NCBI RefSeq assembly: GCF_021462225.1 | Contig: NC_061798.1 | Coordinates: 25,149,320-25,213,319, forward strand | Direction: 5' to 3' | Source of the DNA: Girardinichthys multiradiatus | Taxonomy: Eukaryota; Chordata; Actinopteri; Cyprinodontiformes; Goodeidae | DNA: 64,000 nt | Shown: positions 33,627 through 44,461 of the stretch, one piece after another | How positions within the stretch are numbered: position 1 is the first letter of the stretch | Layout: each line of letters begins with the position of its first letter | Notes under the pieces: generated by a model | What the model saw: the letters and a program-made list of their open reading frames with translations, nothing else | Databases searched by the model: none | What the model was told of the DNA's origin: nothing | Program-made: the position numbers and the translations under genes

Positions 33627-35182
33627 ATGACATGTCTCCAGTGAGGTGTTAAAAATGTCTGTGAAGACAGCTGATTAGCGCAGTGCTTCAGGCTGGCTTG
33701 TGAGACAGAATCCGGACCAGCAGCTCTCCGGGGGTCTGTCTCCTGAAGAGTTTGCTGACGTCCCTCTCCTGGATGGAAAGAGCCGTCCTCAGCGTGGGTA
33801 GGGGGCTGGTGGGGGGGAACTTCAGGGTGGGGGTTGGAGGTGCCAAGGCCCCTCTTGAGGTTGGAGAGGTGGGGGTGGTGGATTGTGGCTGCAGCTGTTG
33901 GGGGGCGTCGTGGGGGATGGTTGCAGGACTGTCCCTTTGTCTTTCAAAGCGGCAGTAGAACTCGTTCAGGTCGTTGGCGAGGCGTCGGTCGTTGATGGAG
34001 TGGGGGGCTTTCGGCTTGTAGTTGGTGATTTGCTTGAGCCCTTTCCAGACAGACGCAGAGTCGTTGGCTGAGAACTGGTTTTGGAGCTTCTCAGAGTACA
34101 GTCGTTTGGCCTCTTTCACTGCCTTGCCAAACTTGTACTTTGCCTCTCTGTATATGTCTTTGTCCCCACTCCTGAAGGCCTCTTCCTTATCCCGTCTTAA
34201 CCTTCTGAGTTTAGCTGTGAACCAGGGTTTGTCGTTGTTGTAATTCACCCTGGTGTATGATGGTACACAGCTGTCCACACAGAAGCTGATGTAGGAAGTC
34301 ACAGCCTCTGTGTACTCGTCCAGACTGTTGGTAGTAGTCCTGAACACATCCCAGTCTGTACAGCCTAAACACGCCTGGAGATTCTCCACAGCCTCACTGC
34401 TCCACTTCCTTGTCGTCCTCACAACAGGTTTGCAGAGCTTTAGTTTCTGTCTGTATGCAGGAATCAGGTGGACTATGATGTGGTCGGATTGGCACGTGGG
34501 ACGGCGTGATAAGCGTCTCTGATGGTGGTATAACAGTGATCCAGAATGTTGTCCTCTCTGGTCGGACATTTTATAAACTGTCTATATTTGGGGAGTTCGT
34601 GGGTGAGATTACCTTTGTTAAAGTCGCCAACGACGATTACTAAGGAGTCCGGGTTGGTCCGCTCCACACTCACCTGCACGTTAGCTTGCGGCGGGATGTA
34701 AACACCGACCAGGGTGAATGAAGCGAACTCATGGGGGGAATAGAAAGGCTTACAGTTTATGATGAAGGATTCCAGGTCTGGAGAACAGTGCTGCTGAATC
34801 ACTGTCACGTCGTTGCACCAACCACTGTTGAGGTAAAAACAGATTCCTCCACCTTTCGCTTTGCCGGAGAGTTCCGTGTCTCTGTCTGCTCTGTAGAGCT
34901 GGAATCCTGCCAGCTGCAGCGCAGAGTCCGGTATTAATCCACACAGCCACGTCTCCGTGAAGCATAAAACTGCCGATGAATAAAAGTCCCTGTTTTTCCC
35001 CAACAACAGTTGTAGTTCCTCAATTTTGTTGGGAAGTGAGCGCACGTTGGAGATAAATATTCCAGGTAACGGTGTTCGTAGTCCACGCTGGCGAAGACGT
35101 ACCAGCACCCCAGCCCGTTTCCCTCTCTTCGGGCGTTTCACCGCGTGAACAAAGGTGAGCGCACCTTTGTCCAGAATGTCCA

Positions 35183-35183
<1 letters not shown>
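33627..35183 (-). pseudogene. Rex1/CR1-like endonuclease and linker
   Basis: Frame 35183-34473 carries the APE endonuclease: [27 protein letters not shown] and V-G-D-F-N-K-G-N-L. Eleven codons present in copy B after N-V-Q-V are missing here. The catalytic Q-S-D-H-I block continues in another frame (34569-33688), followed by a lysine/arginine-rich linker. At least two frameshifts separate these parts from the RT. Confidence 0.75.

Positions 35184-35187
<4 letters not shown>

Positions 35188-35223
<36 letters not shown>
35188..35223. repeat. (AT)n microsatellite
   Basis: About 18 AT units, directly at the truncated 5' end of LINE copy A. Confidence 0.9.
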
Positions 35224-35228
<5 letters not shown>

Positions 35229-35399
35229 GACCCTCGTTGTTCTCTTCAGTTTTGAGGCAGATTTTCCTGTTAATTGCAGTTAAGCCTAAGAAAATATACC
35301 CTTGGCAGATTTAGATTTGCAATTACTTTTATTTAAACAAAAAGTTTGCTACTGATAGAAAATGACATCGACATCTCACAGAAGATAATAAACAGCAAT

Positions 35400-35700
35400 G
35401 AAACAGAAAATGGCTTGTTTAAAATATTTATCCCATTCTCCATAGACAATGGAAACTCTATCAGCATTACAGCACTCAAACCCTTCTTAAAATTGCTGAG
35501 CAACTTTTTTATATGTTTCCACTTTTTTGATGATTTATCTTTTGGTGATGTGCTGCAAGTCTTTGAGGTTGGAAGGCCTACTTGTCTTCACACTGATTTT
35601 TAGCTCCCGACAGATTCTCAATTAGATTCAAGTCAGGGACTCTGGCTGGGCCTCTCCAAAATGTTAATATTACTTTCAGTCAGAAGAAACATGTTGGTAA
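35400..35700 (-). mobile_element. Tc1-like relic
   Basis: Read on the minus strand it recalls the 5' half of a Tc1-type element. The anchors are 'gattctcaattagattcaagtcagggactctggctgggcc' and 'gtgatgtgctgcaagtctttgaggttgg', a motif pair I associate with fish Tc1 relics. No terminal repeats and no open frame. Limits are approximate. Confidence 0.35.
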
Positions 35701-35954
35701 AGTTAAAATATTACTTTAAACATGAATCTGCCTGTGGCATAAATAATATTGGGATTTACTGAACCTGTTTGTTCTAGTCACTGCACTGTTTATGTTATGG
35801 GTTTTGAGTTCCTTGTCTTGTGGGTTTTAAATTTCTTTTGTGTATATATTTTGACAGTTTACTTGCTATTTATTATCTTATTTTTAGGTCTTGCTAAGGT
35901 TATTGTTTTCCTCATTAGTTCATTTGTTTGCGTTCTCGGGCCGATGGTAGTTCA
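35701..35954. other. Unassigned sequence
   Basis: AT-rich; no feature recognised between the Tc1 relic and the LTR. Confidence 0.3.
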
Positions 35955-35958
35955 GGGG

Positions 35959-37427
35959 TGTTGGGGGTTATGATTATTGATTGATTAATCTTGATCATTG
36001 ATTATAATTAAAAATCATAACCTGACAAAATCAACTTCTTAACCAAAATCCTCATTTATGAATCGAGACCAGAGATGTTTCTGGTGTTGTAATTGTGGCT
36101 CAACGCCTTTGACAATTACAACCGTTAAATACTCCGTAATAATGAATAACTATTGCCGGAGATGTCACTGTTTAATCGACCGTTTCTGCCGAAACGTGTG
36201 GAACTTTTAACCTTATCTTGACTGACGAATCACTTTTGCACACAATGAACACAAAACGCTCTCTTTTTATCTAGGTGAATATTTATTAATCTTCACCTAC
36301 TCAACATGCAAAATTCTACATAACAAGGGTAACACATCTAACTAAGCAAAAATAAAGCAAACAGCAGTGGGTGTGTATTGAATCAACCAGCAGTTATGGC
36401 AAAAATAAAGAATGAGAATATGGAAAAGGGGTGTGGTGGTGAGTGGAGAGTGGGGGGCGCAGCTCCAACTGTAACTCAGTTATTCTGACTCAAAAAACCT
36501 CCCCCAACTCTTGAGCAGACAAAGCGTTATAAAACGTTTGGCGGCAGTAAGCCAGCAGTGAGGTTGGAGACAAAGAAAAATGGGGAATTTCACCATGAGG
36601 TTATTTCAGCAGTCCAGTCTCACCGCGCACCTGTGCTTGCTCTCAGGTGGTAAAACGCGCACAGAGCTGGGAGCGCAGCAGCTTCAGACATCAGCACAGC
36701 ACATCAAAGTTTCAATAAGCAAGGTTACATGCACATATCATTCAGAACACATTAGATTCTAACTAGCGATTCTCATCGCACTACAACCTCTGACCCTGCC
36801 CAGGCCTTCTAATAAAGAAATAAAAATAAAGGATGGGTTTTACTTGGTGAAGTTTCCTTCTGGGGCAGCGAGTGAGAGGGAAAAGGGGGGGTTGAAGAGT
36901 TGCTGCGAGTCCGCAGTTAAACTCCAAGAAAGCGGTCAGTCCTCGTCCTTTGGCCTTCTTGGCGAAAAGAAAAAATACGATCCGACCATCTAAGTCGACT
37001 TGGGATAAAGCACGGTGGCGGTTCGTTTCCTCAAACTCCGTGTTTTTAGTTACGTGTTAAACTCACGTCTTCGATCGGCAACGTGAAATTTCTGGCCTTC
37101 CTAGTCCAGAAACCTCAGTTATGAATTGTTCGTTGGCCAACGAGAGAATAAATGAAATCCACTCAGGACTCTTCTCCAGGTGATGCTTTAGATGTTGGTG
37201 ATCGGGTCACGATCTCCAGCTGAAGGCGGGGTGTTCAAAACGGAGGCCTTCCTATATAGCGTCTTGTGACGTCAGACTTGGGACGCTCGTCATATCAGTC
37301 GCAGTGCTCGACGGGATATGTAGTAGCGGGCTGTCCTGGATACAAAATGGCCAATGCCATTGGAGAGGCACAGTGACGTCCAACAACATGCAGATAGTCC
37401 AATACTCAGCAAACAAGTGGTCCAACA
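35959..37427 (-). mobile_element. ERV-like solo LTR
   Basis: Reverse-complemented, it begins TGTTGGACCACTTG (37427 downward) and ends CCCCCAACA (35959). gggg flanks both sides (35955-35958, 37428-37431), consistent with a 4-bp duplication but of low complexity. A TATA box (ctatatag, 37252-37259) lies just downstream of a perfect CRE palindrome TGACGTCA (37267-37274). AATAAA is the complement of 36282-36287. No coding region remains. The ends resemble those of the LTRs at 8892-10725 and 12297-14673, but the body differs. Confidence 0.65.
37252..37274 (-). promoter_or_regulatory. LTR core promoter with CRE and TATA
   Basis: On the minus strand TGACGTCA (37274-37267) precedes CTATATAG (37259-37252) by seven bases. 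A CREB/ATF site next to a TATA box is a common retroviral U3 arrangement. A related half-match 'gtgacgtcc' lies at 37371. Activity is inferred only. Confidence 0.5.
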
Positions 37428-37443
37428 GGGGGTAAAGGTTCCT

Positions 37444-37719
37444 CTTGTAAGTGGTGGGTTTCTGGTTTAAACCCCCATTCCATCCATCTTAATCATTGTG
37501 TCCTTGGGCAAGACACTTCACCCACTGATAGCGGTCAGATGACCTGGTGGCGCTGATTGTATGGCAGTCCCTCTTCTATCAGTCTGCCCCAGGGCAGCTG
37601 TAGCTATGATGTAGCTTACCACTGTCAGTGTATGAATGGGTGGATGATAGACTGTAGTGTAAAGTGTGTTGGGGTCCTCAGGACTTGATAAAATGCAATA
37701 CAACTGCAGACCATTTAGT
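37444..37719 (+). mobile_element. tRNA-derived SINE, 5' truncated
   Basis: Contains a B-box-like 'ggtttaaacc' (37464-37473), then 'tgtgtccttgggcaagacacttcaccc', 'ggtggcgctgatt', 'gccccagggcagctgtagct', 'tgaatgggtggatga' and 'gtaaagtgtgttggggtcct', in the order of a widespread fish SINE family. The A box is missing. Possible short duplication gttcct at 37438-37443 and 37720-37725. Confidence 0.65.
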
Positions 37720-37725
37720 GTTCCT

Positions 37726-38033
37726 TATACATCTACAAGTAGTTCCTTGGGTTTCTCTGTGTTTCAGTTTAATTCGTGTTATTTAGCCTCCCTCCTTCAG
37801 CTGATCTGCCTTTCTCTCTCTGCCTCAGCAGCAACTCATTTCCTCTGATTAACTATTCTATTTTGCCTGACATTCCTCTGCCTCATTATAAATGCTCTCT
37901 GGTAGTCTCTGTTCTTCCCTGGTTTCTTTTGTTGACTGCCTATTCCCAGTCACTTTGTTTCCCAGTATGTTTCTGCCACACCTGTTCTTGTCCTGTTTCT
38001 TCCACATTTGAGTCCCTCCATGAACCAAACATG
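37726..38033. other. Unassigned pyrimidine-rich sequence
   Basis: C/T-rich stretch between the SINE and the Ty3/gypsy element. It could be the remains of a plus-strand LTR ('tctgcctcagcagcaactc', 'gcctcattataaatgctctctgg'), but I could not define ends. Confidence 0.3.
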
Positions 38034-38038
38034 ACATC

Positions 38039-38542
38039 TGTCATTGTTTTAAGTACTGCTTTGACCCACATGCAGGACACAACTAGAAGACAGGATAAGG
38101 TTTAACAAGTTTATTGTAACAGTCAGATAAATATTTGCAGGAATCCAGGACTAGGAAGACCTCGACTGTATGAGGAGGAGGACAAGTAAGGTTAGTATCT
38201 TTCAGGATAAGTTGTAGGTGGTAATCAGAGCGGTATGCTTACAGGTAGAAGGTAGATGAACCGCCAGGGGGGAAAAGGGCGTGGCATCTGGGAATGAGGA
38301 GTACTGCCCACACATAATGGACCGGGGCCAAGCTGACAACCGTTTGCGTGAGGTAAGTTATTTCCAGGAGGTAGCTAAGTATGTCACTGGTGTGGACACT
38401 TGGGGTGGCGAGCACAGTGGAGGGTGAGCAGGGTTTGTTGCAGGATTTTGCAGAAGAGGAGCCAGAATGCTGCCAGCTGGAGTTTGTCTGAATAGATTCT
38501 CTGGAATATTGGAATACAGACAGAGTCTCCCAGACCCTGACA
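38039..38542 (-). repeat. 3' LTR of Ty3/gypsy element 1
   Basis: TGTCAGGGTCTGGGAG at one end and 'aacaatgaca' at the other, in the minus orientation. Compared with the 5' LTR, about 270 bases near its U3 start are missing. The AATAAA-containing block 'aataaacttgttaaacc' is shared with the solo LTR at 18317-19073. Confidence 0.8.
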
Positions 38543-38556
38543 TTATCCCCTCCTCA
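38543..38556 (-). other. Polypurine tract of element 1
   Basis: On the minus strand 'gaggaggggataa' lies immediately upstream of the 3' LTR, the expected place of the plus-strand primer. Confidence 0.7.
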
Positions 38557-39353
38557 AAGGCCGCCGCCTGGCTTACCAGACAAAGTGGATGGGAGAGAGG
38601 ACTGATACTCAGAAATTAAGTCCGTATCAGATGAAAGAGCGGGGAACCCAAGATCGGCCCTCAGGACCGTAGCCCTCCCAGTCGACGAGGTACTGCCAAC
38701 CGCGACCGGAAGTCCATGATCCGTCGGACCGAGTAGACGGGGTGCCCCTCGAGGTCCCGGGCGGGTGGAGGGGATTAAGCTGGAGGGCACAATGTGTTGG
38801 AAAGGACAGGTTTAATCTGTGAGACATGGAATGTTGGATGGATGTGGAGGTTGGATGGCAGACAGGGACAGACTGCATAGGGGCCTATGAGCAAAACCCA
38901 GTTAAACCCAGATAATCTTCAAAGGGTAACAGCCCTGTGGCTGTGGAGGTGTGTGAATTGTGAGCATACTTTACCCACGGTAGAAACTTATTCCAGTCAG
39001 ATGGATTGGTGAATGTGAGACATCTGAGAGTGCTTCCAGATTCTGGTTTATTCATTCAGTTTGGCTGTTTGACTGTGGATGATAACCAGAAGTGAGAGAA
39101 ACCTTTGCGTTGATTGCTGAAAAAAAGTGTTACCAAACCTGAGAGATGAATTGAGGTCTGCGATCTGACAGGATGTTTTGGGTAATTCTATGGAGCCTGA
39201 ACACATGTTTAACCAGTAATTGTGCAGTCTGAAATGCAGATGGCAGTATTCTGAGAGAGACAAGATGACAGGCTTTAGAAAAACAGTCAATGATAGTGAG
39301 GATGGTGGTCATACCTTGTGATGGGGGGAGTCCAGTGACGAAGTCCAGAGCTA
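38557..39353 (-). pseudogene. pol: Integrase core and chromodomain, element 1
   Basis: From 39350 the frame gives [17 protein letters not shown] (first Asp) and I-L-S-D-R-R-P-Q-F (second Asp). The Glu (Q-T-E) near 39075 is followed by a stop. A region of broken frames leads to the chromodomain near 38690, [17 protein letters not shown], which in chromoviruses binds methylated histone tails and guides integration. The N-terminal part of integrase lies beyond the Tc1 insertion. Confidence 0.75.
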
Positions 39354-40506
39354 CGGGGGTTGGACAATGAAACTGAAACACCTGGTTATAGACCACAATA
39401 ATTTATTAGTATGGTGTAAGGCCTCCTTTTGCGGCCAATACAGCATCAATTCGTCTTGGGAATGACATATACAAGTCCTGCACAAAACACCCCAAAGTGG
39501 CTCAATGATATTTAGATGTGGTGACTGTGCAGGCCATGGGAGATGTTCAACTTTCATATTCATCAAACCAATCTTTCACCAGTCTTGCTGTGTGTATTGG
39601 TGCATTGTCATCCTGATACACGGCACCGCCTTCAGGATACAATGTTTGAACCACTGGATGCACATGGTCCTCAAGAATGGTTCGGTAGTCCTTGACAGTG
39701 ACGCGCCCATCTAGCACAAGTATTGGGCCAAGGGAATGCCATGATATGGCAGCCCAAACCATCACTGATCCACCCCCATGCTTCACTCTGGGCATGTAGC
39801 AGTCTGGGTGGTACGCTTCTATGGGGCTTCTCCACACCGTAACTCTCTCAGATGTGGGGAAAACAGTAAACGTGGACTCATCAGAGAACAATACATGTTT
39901 CACATTGTCCACAGCCCAAGATTTGCGCTCCTTGCACCATTGAAACTGACGTTTGGCATTGGCATGAGTGACCAAAGGTTCAGCTTTAGCAGCCTGGCCG
40001 TGTATATTGACCCTGTGGAGCTCCCGACGGACAGTTCTGATGGAAACCGGAGAGTTGTGCTGCACATTTAATTCTGCCGTGATTTGGGCAGCCATGGTTT
40101 TATGTTTTTTGGATACAATCCGGGTTAGCACCCGAACATCCCTTTCAGACAGCTTCCTCTTGCGTCCACAGTTAATCCTGTTGGATGTGGTTCGTCCTTC
40201 TTGGTGGTATGCTGACATTACCTTGGATACATCACAAAGACTTGCTGTCTTGGTCACAGATGTGCCAGCAAGACGTGCACCAACAATTTGTCGTCTTTTG
40301 AACTGTGGTATGTCACCCATAATGTTGTGTGCATTTCAATATTTTGAGCAAAACTGTGCTCTTACTCTGCTAATTTGACCTTCACACTCTGCTCTTACTG
40401 GTGCAATGTGCAATCAATGAAGACTGGCTACCAGGCTGGTCCAATTGAGCCATGAAACCACCCACACTAAAATGACAAGTGTTTCAGTTTCATTGTCCAA
40501 CCCCTT
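39354..40506 (-). mobile_element. Tc1-like transposon (second family), copy A
   Basis: Ends 'cgggggttggacaatgaaactgaaacacctgg' and its complement are flanked by TA (39352-39353 and 40507-40508). It belongs to the same family as 61283-62563. It sits between the codons for R-P-W-S-H-I and A-L-D-F-V-T-G of the Ty3/gypsy integrase, which read through if the insert is ignored. Confidence 0.88.
39360..40320 (-). pseudogene. Tc1-like transposase, frameshifted
   Basis: Starts M-G-D-I-P-Q-F-K-R-R-Q-I-V-G-A-R at 40320. Six codons of the helix-turn-helix present in copy B (after C-D-V-S) are missing. Asp in L-F-S-D-E-S-T-F and Asp in Y-Q-D-D-N-A-P-I-H are present. A frameshift near 39555 moves the Glu block (S-P-H-L-N-I-I-E-P-L-W) into another frame, and about 90 bases of the C-terminal end are deleted near 39480. 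Confidence 0.8.
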
Positions 40507-40508
40507 TA

Positions 40509-40808
40509 TGTGTGACCAAGGTCTTTTTGTTATCGTGAGGGGTTGCAGTAGACCAGCCGGTGGTTTGTGGGTGTATTTGTTGCGAGCACAGGTGGAACAT
40601 GCGAGCACATAGTTCTTGACATCTTTGTCGGGTGATGGTCACCAATAACGCCTGGAAATAAGGGCAATGGTGCGGCTACAACCTGGATGGGCAGAAAACA
40701 TATCAGTGTGAAACCAGTGGATGAGACAGGAACCAACTGATAGTGGTACATAGGTTTTGTTAGTTGAGCCAGGTCTCGGGTCCAGCTCATTCCGTTGAGC
40801 TTGGAGTA
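40509..40808 (-). pseudogene. pol: Integrase zinc-binding domain, element 1
   Basis: Contains the C-S-T-C-A-R-N-K segment (40608-40580) of the HHCC finger and P-P-A-G-L-L-Q-P-L before the Tc1 insertion. The upstream histidines are in a different frame (40790-40530), so at least one frameshift is present. Confidence 0.65.
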
Positions 40809-41618
40809 CTAGGTGTTCAATCTCCCAAGTGAGGGACCAATGACACAGCTGGGAGGTAAAATGGTGGCTGGTTCCTTGTTGGTATCAACGAGGGAAAACT
40901 GTTGTGAAAGGGCATCTAGTTTGATGTTTTTAGAACCTGGGCGAAAGGAAATGGAAAGATTAAACTGCGATAAGAACAGGGACCAACGGGACTGACGAGA
41001 GTTTAAACGTTTAGCAGACTGGAGGTAACAGAAGTTTTTGTGATTGGTCCAAACCAGCACAGGCTGTTCCGAGCTCTCCAGCCAGTGGTGCCACTCCTCA
41101 AGGGCCAGGTTAATGGCCAGAAGTTCTCCATCCCCTACATCATAGTTCCTTTCAGTGTTGGTCAGTCTTCGAGAGAAAAAGGCACATGAATGAAGTTTTC
41201 CGTCTGAGTCCGAATGTGGGGACAACACTGCGCCTATTCCAGTGTCGGAGGCCTCAACCTCAAGTATGAACTGTTTAAATAAATCTGGGTGAATGAGGAT
41301 GGGGGCTTGAGATAACTTTTCTTTTAGGGTGAGGAAGGCGGAGTTAGCTTCTTTTGTCCAGTTGAATGTGATCTTGGTGGAAGTGAGTGCAGTTAATTGG
41401 GTGGCTGTTTGGCTGTAGTAATTGATGAATCTGTAGTAGACGTTTGCAAAACCCAGGAAACGTTGGAGCTGTTTTCTGGAGTCTGGAACGAGCCAATCTA
41501 GGACTGCTTTGACCTTGTCTGGATCCAAACGAACCTGCCCACCCTCAAGTACAAAACCTAAAAAGGTTACAGGTGGCTTGTGGAATTCACATTTTTCACC
41601 TTTGATGAAAAGCCTACT
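40809..41618 (-). pseudogene. pol: RNase H domain, element 1
   Basis: Frame 41528-40809 (239 codons) starts within the RT thumb ([11 protein letters not shown]) and continues [12 protein letters not shown]. It then holds [11 protein letters not shown] and [15 protein letters not shown], the start and end marks of the Ty3-type RNase H. This is the longest intact part of pol in this element. It removes the RNA strand of the hybrid during reverse transcription. Confidence 0.8.
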
Positions 41619-42250
41619 TTACAGAAGACAGTGGAGGAGCAATCGGACATATCGACGGTGTTCAGAGATGTTTTTGGAGTAAATGAGTATATCATCTAGA
41701 TATACAAAAATGAAAACATTGAGGAAGTCTCGGGGGACGTCGTTAACTAGGGCTTGAAACATTGCTGTAGCATTGCAGAGGCCAAAAAGCATTACTAAAT
41801 ATTCAAAATGTCCCATTGGTTTCTTAAAGGTGGTTTTCCACTCATTCCCCTGGCGGATTCTGACCAGATGATATGCGTTACGGAGGTCCAACTTTGTGAA
41901 TATGGTTGAGTCATGAACTGGTTCGAAAGCCAACGAGGTGAGGGGCAAAGGTTGTTTTTAACAGTGATTTGGTTAAGACCCCTGTAGTCAATACAGGGGC
42001 GGATTGAGCCATCTTTCTTGCCCACAAAAACGAAGCCTGTCCCCAGAGGTGAGGATGAGGGGCAGATGATACCAGCAGCCAAAGAATAATTTATATAGTT
42101 CTCCATGGTTTCACGTTTTGAACGAGATATGTTAAACAACCTGCTGGCAGGTAGGGGGGCCCCAGGAAGGAGATCTATACCACAGTCATATGTTCGGTGT
42201 GGAGGTAATGAGAGTGCCTTGGTTTTGCTGAAAACATGTTTCAAGTCGTG
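41619..42250 (-). pseudogene. pol: Reverse transcriptase, element 1
   Basis: The N-terminal half (42244-41950) has [19 protein letters not shown]. After a frameshift near 41950 the second half (41948-41619) gives [14 protein letters not shown] and the catalytic Y-L-D-D-I-L-I-Y-S near 41700. Both halves are well preserved. Confidence 0.8.
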
Positions 42251-42738
42251 ATATTATTCTGGAACTAATGAAAGGTCAATGGGATCATCTTCCGTTGCAG
42301 ATGGTAATTTAGAACTGGAGGGAATGACATACTGTAAACAGAGAGATAGTTGGTGGACCCGGAATCAATACGGAGCTTGGACCAGTTTATGTGTGGATTG
42401 TGCTGTTGCAACCCCTTAAACCCTAAAACAATAGGTGACTGAGAAATGGGAAAAACGAAAAAATAAATATGTTCTCTGTGGTTACTTGATATGATGAGTT
42501 CAAGGGGTTTGGTTTGATGGGTGATTTTTTGCAGGGCCCTCTATCAATGGCTGAAATGAGCAGAGATGTAGGAAGGGCCACAGTATCGATCATGGCTTGA
42601 GAAATGAAATTTTGATCTATGAGATTCTGCTCATGACTGGAGCAGAGAGACTGAGGCTTTCATTATTATATATTATGGCAGCAGGCAGGGAGAACCGAGG
42701 GCATTCAAAGTTGAGAGGATGGTCCGTCAGCTCTCCCT
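42251..42738 (-). pseudogene. pol: Protease region, element 1
   Basis: The -1 frame after gag continues (42817-42617) with P-R-F-S-L-P-A-A-I-I-Y-N-N-E-S-L. The aspartic protease signature L-I-D-S-G expected next is damaged; only an E-Q-N-L-I-D-Q remnant is readable in a neighbouring frame near 42610. Inactive. Confidence 0.6.
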
Positions 42739-42766
42739 TTACAGCTGACGGACCCTGTCTTTTGGC
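42721..42766 (-). promoter_or_regulatory. -1 frameshift signal at gag end, element 1
   Basis: On the minus strand GCCAAAA (42766-42760) is followed by a 5-nt spacer (gacag) and a perfect 12-bp hairpin GGTCCGTCAGCT / AGCTGACGGACC (42754-42743 and 42732-42721) with a 10-nt loop holding the gag stop. The heptamer is one base off the slippery C-CCA-AAA found in element 2. Protease follows in the -1 frame. Confidence 0.7.
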
Positions 42767-43660
42767 CATACAGGACATGAGGTGATGTAATGGTCGGAAG
42801 AACCACAATACATGCACAGGTTAGATGCCTTCCAATGTTGTCGCTCCTCGGGAGTTAGACGAGTTCTCCCTATTTGCATTGGCTCTGGTTCGGAAGAGAG
42901 TGATCTATACTGATTACTGGGGGGTAATGGTTGTTTCAGTACAGATCTCTCAGCTTTGGACAATTTCTCTCTCTCATCCTGGTGTCTATTCAGATAGCTA
43001 GAGCTATTAGCTCATCAAGCGAGGGCTAATTCATCCTTCAAAGTCTCTTCTATGGACTGAAAAAAATGCCGATTTCAATGTACATGTGTCCCAACCTGAT
43101 GCAACTGCTAAAGTGCAGAACTCAATGGAAAACTCAGAAACTGACCAATTTCTTTTTTTTAAGTGTCCACAGCCTGCGAGCTACGTTTGTCTTGTCAGTT
43201 TCTGTGGAAAGAAAATTGTTTTAATTCGTGTATGAATTCCTCATGCAACCAAATCGATTATAGTTAGTGAAGCTGGTTCCGCCCATCTTAGAGCTTTTCC
43301 AGTGAGCTTTTCCCATGAGATCTTTACATCATCATGAGGGAATGATTGGGGTGAATGATTAAAGACAGGTCAACATTGAAGGAGGAATCCTCCACAACTA
43401 CCCACCTCACCAGAAAATTTATCCGGGTTGGGGGAAGTGATATTACCGGATTGAGAGAGCTGCTGAGAGACCGAGGAAGATGCATCGCCATCTGGGGTAG
43501 AGGAGAGTCGGATGCTGAGAGCATGTTGCAGGAGAGACGGCATTTGTTACAGCTGTTGGTTTGTATTTTGTTGATGTTCCATCAAAGTACGTATAGAGTT
43601 TGATCATGAGATTGGATCTGGTGTCCGTGATCTGAAATTAGTCTCTTGATTGAGTCTGCT
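42739..43660 (-). pseudogene. gag: Gag, element 1
   Basis: Only pieces are open. The end of the frame 42963-42739 has the CCHC zinc knuckle C-M-Y-C-G-S-S-D-H-Y-I-T-S-C that binds RNA in the particle. Near 43660 the start region resembles D/N-P-A-D-S, typical of fish chromovirus gag. The matching gag of element 2 (304 codons) is intact for comparison. Confidence 0.65.
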
Positions 43661-43683
43661 GGGTTAGAATGGCCTGAGTGTTC

Positions 43684-44461
43684 TGTAATTGTTTTAGGTA
43701 CTGCTTTGACCCACATGCAGAACACAACCCGAAGACAGGAGAAGGTTTAACAGGTTTATTGTAACAGTAAGATAACTGTTTGCAGGAATCCGGGACCAGG
43801 AGCACCTCGACTGTGTGAGGAGGAGGACAAGTAAGGTTAGTATCTTTCAGGATTATTTGTAGGTGTTAATCAGAGCTGTATGCTTACAGGTAGAAGGTAG
43901 ATGAACTGCCTATGGGGGAAGAAGGGCGCGGCATCTGGGAGTGAGGAGAAGTGCCCGCAGATGATGGACCGGGGCCAAGCTGACAACCGTTTGTGTGAGG
44001 TAAGTTATTTCCAGGAGGTAGGAAAGTATGTCACTGTTGTGGGCACTTGGTGTGGCGAGCATGGTGGAGGGTGAGCAGGGTTCGTTGCAGGATTTTTCAG
44101 GAGAGGAGCCAAAAAGCTGCCAGCTGGAGTTTGTCTGAATAGGTTCTCTGGAATACTTGAAGTCGGCTGGAAACCAGGTAGCAAACTGGAAGGAAATCCA
44201 GGACACAGCAGTCACTTGAAGGGGAGTACAAAAAACGTAAGTAATTTTCTTCAAGAGCTACAAGGGGCTAGAGTTTTAGCATTTATGGTTAACATTCAGG
44301 TGCCGAAGCACTGACAGCAGACTCCCCTTATACTGCTCAGATGATGAAGCTTGATGAGAAACACCTGTCACACCTCCAGTCACCATGCTCTGTTGCCCCC
44401 TAGAGTGAAGCAGGTTAAGCAGCAGTCAAACAAAAAGGAGACAGTCTCCCAGACTCCGACA
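43684..44461 (-). repeat. 5' LTR of Ty3/gypsy element 1
   Basis: Minus orientation: begins TGTCGGAGTCTGGGAG at 44461 and ends 'aaaacaattaca' at 43684. It matches the 3' LTR over most of its length, plus about 270 bases lost there. Confidence 0.8.

Larger units (their letters stand above)
32160..35187 (-). mobile_element. Rex1/CR1-like LINE, decayed copy A
   Basis: Minus-strand LINE with endonuclease, linker, RT and C-terminal tail, plus the 3' UTR at 32160-32370. The 3' UTR matches that of copy B (49310-49620), but the terminal repeated hexamer of copy B is absent, because the Tc1 at 30592-32159 sits there. At the 5' side the copy stops within the sequence 'agaatgtccaaa' and runs into an AT microsatellite, so it is 5'-truncated relative to copy B. 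Clade from recalled RT motifs. Confidence 0.75.
38039..44461 (-). mobile_element. Ty3/gypsy chromovirus, element 1
   Basis: Complete in outline: LTR, gag, protease, RT, RNase H, integrase with chromodomain, polypurine tract, LTR. The flanks acatc (38034-38038) and tcatc (44462-44466) differ at one base and could be a 5-bp duplication. A Tc1 element (39354-40506) interrupts the integrase. Gag and protease overlap in the -1 frame. Every gene has stops or frameshifts. I saw no primer-binding site starting with TGG after the 5' LTR; the sequence there begins 'gaacactcaggcc', so priming is unresolved. Confidence 0.85.
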
